A stretch of DNA of 64,000 bases from Chlorokybus atmophyticus (lineage: Eukaryota; Streptophyta; Chlorokybophyceae; Chlorokybales; Chlorokybaceae). The translations under genes were made by a program, and so were the position numbers. How positions within the stretch are numbered: the first letter of the stretch is position 1; the number at the start of each line of letters is the position of its first letter. This document shows, in pieces, positions 10,742 through 21,978 of this stretch. The stretch spans positions 249,337 to 313,336 of the forward strand of contig RHPI01001168.1 of the NCBI GenBank assembly GCA_009103225.1, read 5' to 3'. The notes under the pieces are model-generated. The model was not told the origin of the DNA. It searched no databases and was given only the letters and a program-made list of their open reading frames with translations.

Positions 10742-12326
10742 AGCTGTGCTTCGTGCTTACGTGTTTACGTGCAAAGCAGCGAGGAGCGTGCTGGCGTGCT
10801 GGCGTCCACAGCGGAGGAGGATCGAGCACAGTTGCGGCGGAAGCAGCATTGGGAGATGTACTGGCGGTTCAACAACGGCCGCTACGATGGCTTCAATGTT
10901 TGTTACGTCATTGCCACAGGCGCGCAGGTGATGTGTGGCTGCGTGTAGTGTGTTAACAGAATGACACTGACAGCCAGTGTGCGTTAGTTTTCCAAGAACC
11001 GTAAGGTGAGGCACTTTGACGCTTCGGACTATGTCAGTGGAGGCAAAGTTGTGCGCCAAACCAACACAGACACCTTGGCTGACGGCACAGTCAAAACTAT
11101 GTAAGAGGGGTGTTGTTGTTTTGCTGCTTGCTGATAGTGATGGTTTGTGGTGTTGTGGTGCTGACTCCCACACACACAACAGGTCTTGGGAGTACGAGTA
11201 TCCCCGCGACATGCTCGACAACGGCTTTTGCCCGCGTGTATACGTGCCTTCCATGCGGAGCTTGCAGATACCCTCCGGTGGAAGTGAGTGAGTAGCGAGG
11301 GCAATGTCGTGCATGTGGGCGCTTGTAGCAAATGTGGTGTTGTTGTGTTGAGCAGCTGCATGCGTGAATGAGTGGTTCAATAGCTATTCCTCAACCACCT
11401 CCAAGTACACCGACACTATGGAACTGTTCTTCCACGGGGGCGGGCTGAAGACCCAACAGCGCGATGGCGTGCGCCCCAGCATAATCATAGTCTACCAAAG
11501 AGAGGGGCGCAAGGCCATGTGGCTTCTCATGCTGCAGGTGTGTGTGCGCGTGTGCGCATGCGCGCGCGTGCAGTTTTGCATGCATGCATGTGTGCAATCA
11601 CTTGGATAAGTGCGTGTGCGTGTGCGCGCGTGTGTGTGTATGTATGAGAACACAAGTCATAACTTGGGGGATGGTCTCCTGTTGATGTTCTGATGTTCTT
11701 CTCTGCAGAGAGAAGACACCAATGGTTGGCCCAGTCCCCTCTTTGAGGAGGAGGTGCCTGACACTAACGACGTCCACACGCCGTCACGAGCATTGCCTGA
11801 TGTCAGTGTCGGCAACTGGGCTGCGACTGTAGAAACAATGACAGCATCGCTTGAGGTGTGTGTGTGTGCGGAAGCACTATGCTTGTGTTTGCTTACAATG
11901 GACTATCAAGTTGCAACTCAACATGCTTGCAACAGTACCTGGACCCTGTGAAAACAACCCAACCCCTCGCGTTCAACTCCCACGTGCTGGACCCGCGGCT
12001 TCTGTCATCAGACTCGCACGCAAACATTCACTGCACTGTGCTTCATGCTCCCGACGGGTTCAGGTGCAATGTGTGTTTGTGCATCACAACACCGCACTAG
12101 CACTAGGCAGCAGCATAACACCGTACTAGTACATGACTAAGTATACTATGTGTGCGTGGCGCTCAGCGTGTTTGTCCCCGAGGAGGTGCCGCCAGAGCCT
12201 GTTGCGGCTGCTGCCACTGCAACGTGGGTGCTGCCGGGTGGGAACGAGGTGCAGAAGATCACAGTTATGTACTCGGAGACTGGCCAGCTGGCAGCATTCT
12301 CCAAAGCGGTTTACTACCGGGTTTAG
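10742..12326 (+). CDS. DUF3598/lipocalin-like protein (tentative), intact tandem copy
   Basis: Seven exons chain with agreeing phases: 10742-10927, 11006-11100, 11183-11283, 11356-11537, 11709-11855, 11936-12063 and 12167-12326 (stop TAG), giving 332 residues plus an unresolved N-terminus. An in-phase 33-nt exon (10551-10583) and an exon ending at about 10519 may precede it; that sequence also reads as a Ser/Ala-rich transit peptide in another frame. Visible motifs are RRKQHWEMYWRFNNGRYDGF, VVRQTNTDTLADGTV, SWEYEYPRDMLDNGF, MELFFHGGG, RPSIIIVYQREG and a final TVMYSETGQLAAFSKAVYYR. The W-x-G start, the dG-x-v strand, the R-x-x-x-x-Y strand and the final y-x-x-x-G-x-L strand recall cyanobacterial/plastid DUF3598 calycin proteins. 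That family call is from memory and uncertain; the gene structure is much firmer. Confidence 0.6.
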
Positions 12327-13950
12327 TAGTGTTGCATATGTACACCAGTAAGTAAGCAGTCAAGTTAGTTGGAGTCGTTTTCCGACTCCTTGGCTAGTGT
12401 AGTGGGTAGGCGGTGTACAAAAGGTATATGCTATCATTCTGCCTATACTGTCACATGCATCCATGTGTTGCATTGTTGTAATTTACGAAGGTGTTGTGTG
12501 GCTTCACATCAACATGTCTTTGTACACTTGATTGGGTCACACTCGGCGTCGCAGACACCTCATAAGGCAGTCACGATCAGTAGGCATACTTCACAAATTC
12601 AGCTGGGTTGATGTGCACATATTGGTGTATGGACACCATAGTGGTCAATAAACTATATATTTGCTGCATTGTTTGCACAATCTGTGTTGCGCAATTTACT
12701 ACGTCACAAACTATTGGTGGATTGAAGCAAGAAACCTATTGGTTTCCGCTCGTCTACTAGCTCGTAATGTGCTACCGTAGCACTGCTACGTCATAGGAAA
12801 CGAGTCAATCAAGCTTGTGACATGGTCACTTGAGATTGGCGCAACACGCTTGTTTGGATGTTAACCAATGCTAACTTCATAGCACATGAGGTGGCGGCGA
12901 GAGGGTGGCGGAGGGCGGGAGGGGGAGTCCACGTCCTGCTATGGCTGTCATTGTGGTGGGTATTGCAATCAAGGCTGCTGACCCTGACAACGTGTGCAGG
13001 TACAAAAGGCTGCAATGCATGCAAGACTGGCAGGGGGGCGGTAAAGGTAAGATGACAGGTAGAAATTGGGTAGCACGCACGTGCGTGCTAGAGCCCGATG
13101 GTTGTGTATGTAGTTGTGAGGTGAGTGACAGGCACAGTTGTTGTGATAAGTACTGCATGTTACATGCATGCTCATTTGCACCTCGCATTATATGTACACT
13201 ATATTGTAGATGTCTAGTTGATATCATCAGCTGCACCCCCCGAGGTGCGCGGGGGGGAGGGATGTGAAATCCTCGGGAGACTTATCAGGATTTTACATAA
13301 AACAAAACATGTCGCAAATGGAATCATTCCATTTGCGACACGCTCTTGCAATATATAAGAAGTTTGCAACTCCAGTTAAGCTAATTGTGATTAAAGTTCA
13401 GATGTGAATATTTGAAAGCTACATAGCTATGAGCCAAACTAGGTTAAGACGGATGAGGCCTATTCGCGTGCAAGTACACGTGTTTCAAGATAGTTGAGAT
13501 TGTATGTGTATGTGTAACACATAAAAGCATAGTAAATAATGGCTTGGGTTCGCCTGTGTACTTAAGCACACACATGGTATTGCATTTGCACTACCTTGTG
13601 ATCTTGTACTGTAGGGCAGACTTACAAGATACACATGAGGATTTCCACTGTGTTGCAAACTCCAATCAAGCCTTTCGTCCCGACCGAGACGAATGCGTCA
13701 TAAGTTATGACTGAGTGACCAGCCTGCAGACTTGCACTTTGCGTTGCTGACTGGACTGCACAGTCAGCACCTCGGCGGTGTCGCGTGCATAGCAGGTGAC
13801 GTGGCGGCGGCGGCGGCGGTGTTGCTTGAAAGCCATCACGTTATGCAACGTCTCATGCTCCCTGCATTGCTCAGGATTTGACTACTACCGCTCCTTCGCT
13901 CTAGCAGTCGAATCCTAAGGTGCTGCACTCAACACTGGGGCATCATCCAG
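12327..13950. other. Intergenic, no gene seen
   Basis: No splice-consistent coding chain was found. The region contains the short palindrome at 13311-13339 and a GGC-repeat patch near 13800. Confidence 0.5.
13311..13339. repeat. Perfect 14-bp palindrome, 1-nt loop
   Basis: GTCGCAAATGGAAT (13311-13324), a C, then its exact reverse complement (13326-13339). The ends, GTCGCAAAT...ATTTGCGAC, resemble the terminal repeats of the element at 32168-33788. Confidence 0.93.
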
Positions 13951-13959
13951 GCCGGCACC

Positions 13960-16719
13960 ATGTCTTCAAGCACGCTAGACAGCGAGTACTGCGCTGCGTT
14001 TCAGGCAAGTGAACCGCACTTCAACGCTTGTTGGTGCAATTGAGGAGTGCTTAGTACAACATACAGGCAACGCATGCTGCACTGCATTGCACTGCAGAGC
14101 GCTGCACTGTCTTGCAATCTCTGGCATGCCTGCGTATCCAAGTGCAGTGAATTGCACCATTCTGAACGACTCTAAGGCTCTGGAAGCATTCTTGCTTACA
14201 GAGCCTGCTTCTCACCTCAGCAGCAGTCTATATCACACAATATCAACCAAACACTTTTATTCTCGTTCTCGTCTCTCAACAGGAGTTGAAAGACCATGTC
14301 ACCAATGAGGTGGTGCCATGCATCCTCAAAGCCGTGCCTGCGCTCAGCCCGCAGCGTATGCATGGACAGTACGAGCGCGAGTTCCATGGCTTGGACGGCG
14401 TGACGCACAACCTCTTTCGCGCGTGGGCTGGCGGATCAGTTCACTGGTACAGTATGAACACACATACACATGGGCGCCTACGCCGACACGCATTCATGTG
14501 CATGAATGCACATGTGCATTCACTCCCGGCCCCTCCACCCCAACACTCTCGTGCACACCTGTACCTGCACATGCACTCGCACCCACCCACACAAGCACGC
14601 GCACAAACCCCCCACTCGCGCATGCGCGCGCGCGCACACACTTGCGCACACATGCCTGTGTGTGCTATTCGAACAGCTTCTCTACGAACCCAGCCAGCTA
14701 GGATCCCACTACTTACTCCAATACCTGTTTCGCCAGGATAACACATCTGGATATCACTGCTCCCCACCTGTACGCGACGCGTTTGGACGGCTGGCTGTCC
14801 TCACCATCAACCAGTCCATCAACACTTTCGTCTGTGAACACCGCACCGCATTTCTTCAGCGAGATAGCCCTCATGCGCACGGATCCAGGCCCAGAACAGG
14901 ACAACATGTTCTTCTTCATGGACTTCCCCCCACGTGTTGACCTGGTAACTCTGTCTGTTTGTGCGCGTGCACGCGCTTGTGTCTGTGCATACGTGCGTGC
15001 ATGTGGCAAAGTGTGCACTTGTGTGTCTGCCTGCATGTGGGGTTAGCATCTGAAGATTTCGTCTAAAGCTGTACATGTGCCTGCGTGCGTGCCTGCGTGC
15101 TCGCGCATTGAGTAGCGAGCACGGTGTCGATGCGTCTGTCAGCATCGGCATTTGGGGTGTTAGACACATGCATGCGGTTGCTGACTCGTGGTTGGCATGA
15201 AACAACGCTCTCTATTAGAGAAGGCACCCGAAGTACGTCTCACGTTACTACGAGGAGGTTCGGGCGAGATGCGTGCTGCCGTTTGAGAACAATAAAGCCA
15301 CTTTCACGCGCCGCATCTCGTCCGGCGCCTGGGGCACCGTCTTCCTCGGGTCCCCCGCAGCGGCTTATTACTCATTCAGAGCGAGTGAAGAGGCTTTGCG
15401 CACAATCAAGGAGGCCATAGGTGAGATGCCTGCTAAGTCTGCAATGATGGCGTGTGCGTGCGTGTGTTTGTGCTCGTGTGCGCATGTGCGTACGTGTACA
15501 TGCATGTGCATACGTGCAAGCATGTGTGCGCACGTGTCTGCGTACTTGTGTGCGCGCCTTGGTCATTCTGATACATGCAGCGGAATACGCGCGGTTGTGG
15601 TGTACTTTCATCACGGCACCCCCAAAACCAAGCAGTGCTGACGAAGATGAAGCGGTGGATTTGAAAGAAGTCTTGGTAAGCTTTTGACGGCAATTGAGTG
15701 AATACAAAGAGCAAGAATGCCTGCATCTACTCATCTATTGAATCATCCATTCATTTGTTACAAGATTGCCTTTATTCTTCGCGCAGGAATGCGACGAGGC
15801 GCTCAAAGCGTATCTACACCGCAATCCCATGAAGCAGGTGCACACCGTTGAAAATAGTTGGTTGCTGCTGCATGGCATGTTTCACAGCCCACATTGTGCC
15901 TTTGCAATGCACAGCAAATGATACGCGAGCACTTTGGCGAGGAGATGCGGCCACAGATAGTGAGTAACACAGACATGAGTACAATGAGCGTGCGTGTCGT
16001 GCAATCTATAACCCCTCAATCCTCACCCTCCACCCCACGTTGCACGCAAGCAAGCATACAACCAGCTCACTACAGAGTGGTTAGTGGTTACCTCTCTTTG
16101 CCCTGTCAGACCGGCTGCATGGACGGGACTGCGCGCAATAACGACAGGGACGAGTGCTGAAGCAGGCCCCTACTTCAAATGTTAGGGTGATGTGTATGTA
16201 CACATGCAGTGCACCCGCTGTGAGTGCACTAGTGACTCCATCCCCACCGCCCATGCATCACTCCTCTGTCGACATTTCCTGCTCATACACCACCACCAAC
16301 GCGCGGAGCAGTAATGACGCAGTAGTAGCGAGCGACTGACCTATGATATAAGTTTGTATATAGAAGTAGTGTAATCAACAGGCTGGCGGTTGCTGGTGCA
16401 AGCTACAACCCAAATCCCGTCTGTACATCCCGTTTCGCAGCGCATCTCTGCAACTTTTGCAGTGCTTTGTGTGCTGCGAGAGAAGGGGAAGAAGCACGCG
16501 TTCAGCCGACACATCAGAGACAAGACTCGATGCCAATCAACACGTACATCCAGCTGCTGCAACTCACACAATGTGTGCTGGTGGTCATACCGTGTGGTGA
16601 CCATCAAGAATGTGTTATTTCGTATCATTGTGCAAGGGGACAGGCACGCCAACCCATGGAGGAGGGCCTACAAGTTGCAAGTCAGTGGGTACCTTATATC
16701 TACGTCAATAGTGACATAA
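13960..16719 (+). CDS. RCCR: Red chlorophyll catabolite reductase homologue
   Basis: RCCR is a ferredoxin-dependent plastid bilin reductase that acts after pheophorbide a oxygenase in chlorophyll breakdown. Eight exons chain in phase: 13960-14004, 14283-14446, 14737-14944, 15234-15420, 15581-15675, 15787-15837, 15915-15959 and about 16441-16719 (357 residues). Recognisable parts are the early ELKDHVTNEVVPCIL, the WITHLDITAPHLYATRLDGW strand, NTAPHFFSEI, FFFMDFPPRVDL (the family's dLPpRkDL), YVSRYYEEVRARC and the C-terminal FGEEMRPQI followed by RISATFAVLCVL. The intron after exon 1 has a GC donor (CAG|GCAAGT). The frame is open upstream of the chosen ATG, so a transit peptide may be missing. 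The last about 80 residues go beyond the usual RCCR end, so the 3' boundary is uncertain. Confidence 0.75.
14620..14660. repeat. Alternating CG/CA tract in RCCR intron 2
   Basis: A purine-pyrimidine alternating run (CGCGCGCGCACACAC core) of a type seen in many introns of this window and prone to Z-DNA. Confidence 0.7.
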
Positions 16720-17094
16720 TGAGATGTCTACCTGCCATCTTGTGCCAACGACCATACTGCAAGACACAAAGGGAACAAAGGTTAGACAGAAGCAACAAGC
16801 TTTTACTGGCATAGTCTGCCTGTGCAACCTTACCTGCACACACATGCGATCACTAGGCCGACATGTAGCACTCACGCAAGTAGTGTGTGCGGCAGTTTGT
16901 AGCTTCAAGATCTCGCTCCTGAAACGTGACATACACATCTCGGTCCTTGTTTGTCGAGGGCATGTGCACAACATGGCTGCTTCTAAGTTGAAGTGCATGC
17001 TTCTGCAAGTAACCGAGTGCAATATCAGCTGTAGCAGTGTATATGTCCCAATCAGTCAACGCCTGTATGAGAGGCAAAGCCGGATGAGGATACG

Positions 17095-17980
17095 AACCTG
17101 CTGGACCAGTATCACGTCGTCCGTGGTGAAGATTGGCGTGTGCTGCTGGTGCTCAAGCCACTGGTGGCACTTGGGAACAAGCTGTGCAAAGACCAACTAA
17201 GCTGAGCACTGATGCAGAGAGCCTCTCGCCTATCCGCTCTGCTCCCACAGTTCATCAGTCCGGAACAGGTGGGATATGTACGTCACAGGTACATTCTCGA
17301 CAACGTTCTCACCGCTCTAGATGCCATGGACCTCACCGCTTCCACTCCAGGCCCATAGCAATGCTCTTGCTGAACTTTGAGAAGGCCTTCGACAGGCTGA
17401 GTTGGGACTTCCTTGACGGTGCGCTGCAAGTGCTGGGTTGCGATGGCGCCCTTCGAGATTGGGTCCGCACACTCGATGGTGGGGGGCACAGTCAGGTGCT
17501 TGTCAATGGGGAGCTCTCTGCAGAGTTTTAGCTGCAACGCGGGGTTCGGCAAGACTGCGCGTTGGCCCCAACCCTCTACGTCTTGGCGGTGGAAGCACTT
17601 GGTGCTCTACTACGCACATCTCCTGGCTTGCGTGGGTTTCCTCTCCCCTCCCTCGCTATGAGTGCTCCGGAAGAGACCAAACCCCCACCCTCACGCTCCC
17701 TCGCAGGACGTGCGTTACTTCGCCTACGCTGATGACTTCACCATCATCCTTTCGGTCACGCCCTCTACTCTCCCATCTTTTCAGCAGGTTGTCGGCACCT
17801 TCAGTAATGCATCGGACTCTCAGCTAAACTGGTGCAAAACCATTGGCATCTTCCTAGCGGCTGGTCCCCTCCCCCCCCCCCCTCCCCTCTCGCCTCACAT
17901 CCTTCACAACAAGTGCTCAATAAGAGTGCAGGTTAATGACACCTGTGACGCGTCACGCACCGTCTCAGTTGCAAAGCTCT
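17095..17980 (+). pseudogene. Degenerate LINE (non-LTR) reverse transcriptase
   Basis: Pieces of a non-LTR reverse transcriptase lie in order but in shifting frames. They are NKLCKDQLS (about 17180), LLPQFISPEQVGYVRHRYIL with DNVLTALDAMDL (17242-17335), LLLNFEKAFDRLSWDFLDGA (17362-17420), a VNGE block followed by TAG, then GVRQDCALAPTLYVLAVEAL (17539-17600) and YFAYADDFTIIL (17714-17750, the YADD catalytic box). At least two frameshifts and one stop break it. No endonuclease domain or poly-A tail was identified, so it is a 5'-truncated, inactive relic. Confidence 0.8.
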
Positions 17981-18029
17981 GCATCCATGTGAACACTGGC
18001 TCAGAGATCTCCGGCACCCGAGGCTAATG

Positions 18030-18900
18030 GTTTTCTTATATAAACCTCATGACATCATGGTGCGCAAACCTACTCAACGCAGTATATATTAAGTATATTC
18101 AAGAGGGTCCTCCGCAGCATGGCAGTAACTCCAGGTTGTAGTTGTCTTTGCTGTAAGCCTCGTACCAGACATGGCTCAAGTCCACCGTTATGTCCAAAAA
18201 CAAATCATAGCTGTCCAAAAATAGATCATAGATGTATGCGCATGTACCACACTTTGACAAGCACATTGTACTCTGTAATAGCCTTTGGCACGGGCAAAGA
18301 AGTTGTTGCTGCCAGCTGCTTTGACTGCCTGTCCGGCCCAACCCACAACATACCTTACGTTGTCACAGATAATGCTCAAGGGCAACTTGCAAGAGTAATA
18401 CTTTATCGACTTGCAAAGAACAATTGGCTCAGCTCACTAACTCCTCCTTGGTGGCCAGCGTGGTTGCGCATGCGCGTGGCAATGTTTGCCCCTGCTAGTG
18501 GCTGAGGAATGCGGATGTATACAATTGTGCTGGTTGGTGATCAACCAAACAGCTTCCCACAAAAGTGATAACACTCCGTGGCATGCACACTGTGCAAGTA
18601 GTTAAGCATTTGCAATTTTCGTCACCTTCAAACTCCCAGCCCGTGCAATTGTACGAGTCAATCACTAATTGAGTTGTAGTAGTACCACAACTCCCTACTC
18701 AATGCTTAGCTCACACATCGGCCACGACGCATGCAACCCAACCATTGGTGTCAACTGTCAGTTAGCGATGGGGGAGTTTTTGAACGATCAGCCTCTCACC
18801 GCATTGCAGCTGACCATTCCCAAGTCTGCCTTCAGATAGGCGAGCAAGCCAATGTACGCACCTGAAATAGCAACGTCTAGCGCATAAAAGCTGCCATTGA
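18030..18900. other. Intergenic, no gene seen
   Basis: Short unsupported frames only. Confidence 0.45.
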
Positions 18901-18902
18901 GG

Positions 18903-19319
18903 TTAAACGGCCGAAGAGATTACACCACAAATGCATAAGACATTTGCGCTTACGGGTGAAAGCTCACTTGTCACAAATGCGTTCCAAGAGTCATGAAACG
19001 CACGCCATGCACCGCTGCCGTCTCGCCAAAGCACAATAAGCTGACTGAGGATAGTGAAAGGCGTCGGCTTTGCCGCATCAAGGTCTTGCAGATTTGCGAC
19101 ATGGTACCTGTTTAAGGGCAGACTTCGCTCAAGCACGCACCAGTGCTGAAACAGGTTGAACTGTTGTTGGTGGCTCGGCGTACTTCGTTCACAAAGAGGT
19201 CCGACTCCGGGGCGCTCACTACACACACAGCGATCGTTTGCACCACAAGTAAGCGACGAATTTTTTGCCGCCGCCATGCCGAGGTGGTGAAGGCAGGTAA
19301 TGACGAGTGCGAGTAGCAT
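18903..19319 (-). CDS. Unrecognised secreted-protein-like ORF
   Basis: A single-exon frame of 138 residues that begins with a hydrophobic leader (LLALVITCLHHLGMAAA). A Cys-bearing segment (CGANDRCVCSERPGVGPLC) and an aromatic block (VLWRDGSGAWRAFHDSWNAF) follow. The leader and internal composition could be a real small secreted protein or a fragment of a mobile-element protein. No family was recognised. Confidence 0.2.
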   Translation of the reverse strand: MLLALVITCLHHLGMAAAKNSSLTCGANDRCVCSERPGVGPLCERSTPSHQQQFNLFQHWCVLERSLPLNRYHVANLQDLDAAKPTPFTILSQLIVLWRDGSGAWRAFHDSWNAFVTSELSPVSANVLCICGVISSAV

Positions 19320-20124
19320 GCTTATTTAACTCACGGCAAGGACTGCGCCGCAAAGCTAACGGTACGTGCACGCGTGCATAAAATTTATCAGAACTATGGA
19401 GACCCAAGCTTGTCAAATGCATCACACTTGACAGCAAGCACACACTGCCAAGTCAAGCCAGTCTAGGCCTGAAAGTGCTTGTCGTTAACAGCGCGGGAGT
19501 TCTTGCTTGAAAGCAACCAGCTCACGTTGTCCATTGCCGCAATTAACCCAGCTAACCCAACTAACCCTATCACGGCACAGCCAGTTGTGGCCATGCTCGC
19601 AGCTCACGCAGCTTGGCTAACACACAGAGTTCGTTCTCTTCACGTCTCTTCATTCCGTAAACTGAGGACAAGACTTGCCCGAATGACTCCTTTTTATTCG
19701 CACTCGTCTCCAAGTAGGCCTAGCATTAGGTCTAGTCAGGAAGCCTCAAGCTGCCATCTTGCATACAGGCAAGCTGCATGCTGCCAAAGAAGCGCAGAGT
19801 CTTGATCGGTCAAGCCAGCAGCGCCGCAACTGGTCAGCGCAGCGACAACTTGTCGCCGACAAGCCGTGCTGTCGTTACGCATGCCGTTGCGTAATACAGT
19901 GTAATAGAGTGTTTGATGTGCTAAGTAAGCCTACAGAATTGATCAACTGTTACAAACATTAGACAGCCGGAGCCCCGTACAGTGAGTTGGTCTGATTCCA
20001 AGCCGCTGCTCGAGTGACAATGCAGTGTGCAGGTACGTCACACGGCGTTGACCTGGTGTAAGTGTCAAGCTGGCGCCCGCATGGCGTCAGTCGATGCTGA
20101 CGTCATGTCGGTTTTCTTGTTGCA

Positions 20125-20220
20125 GGTCGGACATTACCGTTGCCGAGACGCCAGGCAGGTTCATTGTTGGGTTGAACCTGGCGGGCTGGCGGGATGTTGA
20201 CGAGCCGTTGAATCTGTCTA
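20125..20220 (+). CDS. Orphan exon-like segment
   Basis: After a TTGTTGCAG acceptor there is an open frame, SDITVAETPGRFIVGLNLAG, then WRDVDEPLNL. It has protein-like composition but no partner exon or family was found. Confidence 0.15.
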
Positions 20221-20519
20221 CCCTTGCTAAAAGCATACTGTTTAGGCCTCGGCCATTCTATACTTTTGGCGAAGTTATGCTCTTGGCATTTAGGAGTATG
20301 AATCGCTCTTTAAGTACTTATCATACCATATATGGCTTCATGCCCATCACGCCACACACGATACGCCGCGCTCCCTCGCTATCACGCTCATTACGATAAC
20401 CAAGGTACCAAACACGTATTCATCATCCTTACCCCCGGTCTCGTCACGCATTGCTCCCCTAATAGTGGCGTGCTTATTGTCATCTTATGAAAAGTACATG
20501 AAATAAATGCGCTCTGCAA

Positions 20520-20555
20520 CGTATTTCGTCGAATACAACCCCCCCTCCATTAACC

Positions 20556-20648
<93 letters not shown>

Positions 20649-20905
20649 NCTAGAATATGCTTATGACCGTGGCATTGCCACGGCCGTGGGCCACCGCCGC
20701 AAGCTACTGCGCAGGGTACTGCGCCGTATCTCGCCACTGCCGCCTCGCGGTAGATGCCGATTACGGTGCCGGGTTACGTTGCGTCGTGTAATTGACGCGA
20801 CGCAACGTAACGCCGCGCTTAGTTACTACCCCCTTGGTATAATGGACCCCCCCCCCCCCCCCCCCCCCCAAATATAAGGCGGGGAGTTGTGTTCGACGAA
20901 ATACG
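20520..20905. mobile_element. Foldback/MITE-like element with poly-C core
   Basis: The termini 20520-20544 and 20881-20905 are inverted repeats of 25 bp with two transition mismatches (outer end CGTATTTCGTCGAA). The interior holds a C homopolymer of about 90 bp (20557-20648, ending at an N), a 14-bp inverted repeat (arm GTTACGTTGCGTCG) and a second C run at 20849-20869. There is no coding potential and no convincing target-site duplication. The homopolymer length is probably unreliable. Confidence 0.55.
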
Positions 20906-21446
20906 GTAGATAGTTCGCGCTGAAGTATTTTCGTTCAACATAATGTGCATGTAAACGTTGAATGATTCTGGTGGGTACTATACAAGGCAGTCTTTCTGCG
21001 AGGATAGGTTGTACACATGCGATAAATAGAAAATTCGAGTTTTAGAATCATAATCAAAATAGCTTGTGGTTTGCAAGCACAACTGTTGACGCACATGTAC
21101 ACTATCTTTTCGTTGAAAACACACTGTCTTGCGCCATCTTATGCTAAACAAGGATGTTGCAACATCAATACGTTATGCACTTTGGTATGGCAGATAAGTT
21201 GCTACATATTTAGCTATATGCCATTGATATTTTCCAAAACCATGTACATAGCAAATAAGCTGTATGCGTATAGGGAATGGCATGCATATGAATCATTCAT
21301 GACGTTGTGTTGTTACGATCAATGCTGTTTTATATTTTAAAAACGTACACAGTCCTGAACACTTTTTTATTGCTTAAATGTCCCTTACTTAACAATTCTG
21401 CCTTCATCGCTTATCATGCTCAACACAACCAAACACATGCACACGC

Positions 21447-21530
21447 TGTAACGGGAAGGTACATTAAATCACCACACCACAAATCGACCATAAAAGCACC
21501 AAGTCTTTTGTGGTCGAGTGGGCCGTGACA
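21447..21530 (+). repeat. TRIM 5' LTR
   Basis: 84 bp, TG...CA ends. It differs from the 3' LTR mainly by one short duplication and two substitutions. Confidence 0.9.
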
Positions 21531-21899
21531 TTGGTCATCGGAGCTTGAGACCCGGGTTCGATTCCTGCCTCGCACACGAATTCCGCGGTCGTTGTTTCTC
21601 GATCCAATAATCGTAAATGGTCACTTTATGAGTGCCATCATCGATGGGTCGCGACTTGCCTAATGGCAGTCGCGCCGAACTGACCAGTTCAGTCGGCGCG
21701 GCAGAGCGCGACCTGCCTATCGCGGCGACGCGACCTGTGGGGCCGGCAGCGGCGCGCTATGCGCGCGCTGACCGGTATGGGCCTATATTGGCCGGTCCTT
21801 GGCTCTGGGGCCGGTGACCGACCCTAACAAACCCCTTGGGTAATTCCCCAGCTGACCGCGCAGCTGCCGAGGACGTCAGCGTTCTTAAGTGGGGGGGAA

Positions 21900-21978
21900 T
21901 GTAACGGGAAGGTACATTAAATTACCACAAATCGACCATAAAAGCACCAAGTCTTTTGTGGTCGAGTGGGCTATGACA
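21900..21978 (+). repeat. TRIM 3' LTR
   Basis: 79 bp, TG...CA ends, preceded by a G-rich polypurine tract. Confidence 0.9.

Larger units (their letters stand above)
21447..21978 (+). mobile_element. Miniature LTR retrotransposon (TRIM)
   Basis: A complete 532-bp element. The LTRs are 21447-21530 (84 bp) and 21900-21978 (79 bp), both starting TGTAACGGGAAGGTACATTA and ending TGACA. The left LTR has a 5-bp extra CACAC-type unit. Directly after the left LTR lies a primer-binding-site-like TTGGTCATCGGAGC, related to the common TGGTATCAGAGC site for initiator tRNA-Met. Directly before the right LTR is a polypurine tract (AAGTGGGGGGGAA). The element is flanked by a 5-bp target-site duplication, CACGC (21442-21446 and 21979-21983). 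The 369-bp interior has no gag or pol, which makes it a non-autonomous TRIM. Confidence 0.9.

Noticed and set aside
20480-20737. Poly-glycine protein on the minus strand
   Set aside because: Translation of a C homopolymer next to an undetermined base.
21507-21580. A genuine tRNA gene
   Set aside because: A- and B-box-like motifs exist, but no acceptor stem or anticodon arm closes; it fits a TRIM LTR plus primer-binding region better.
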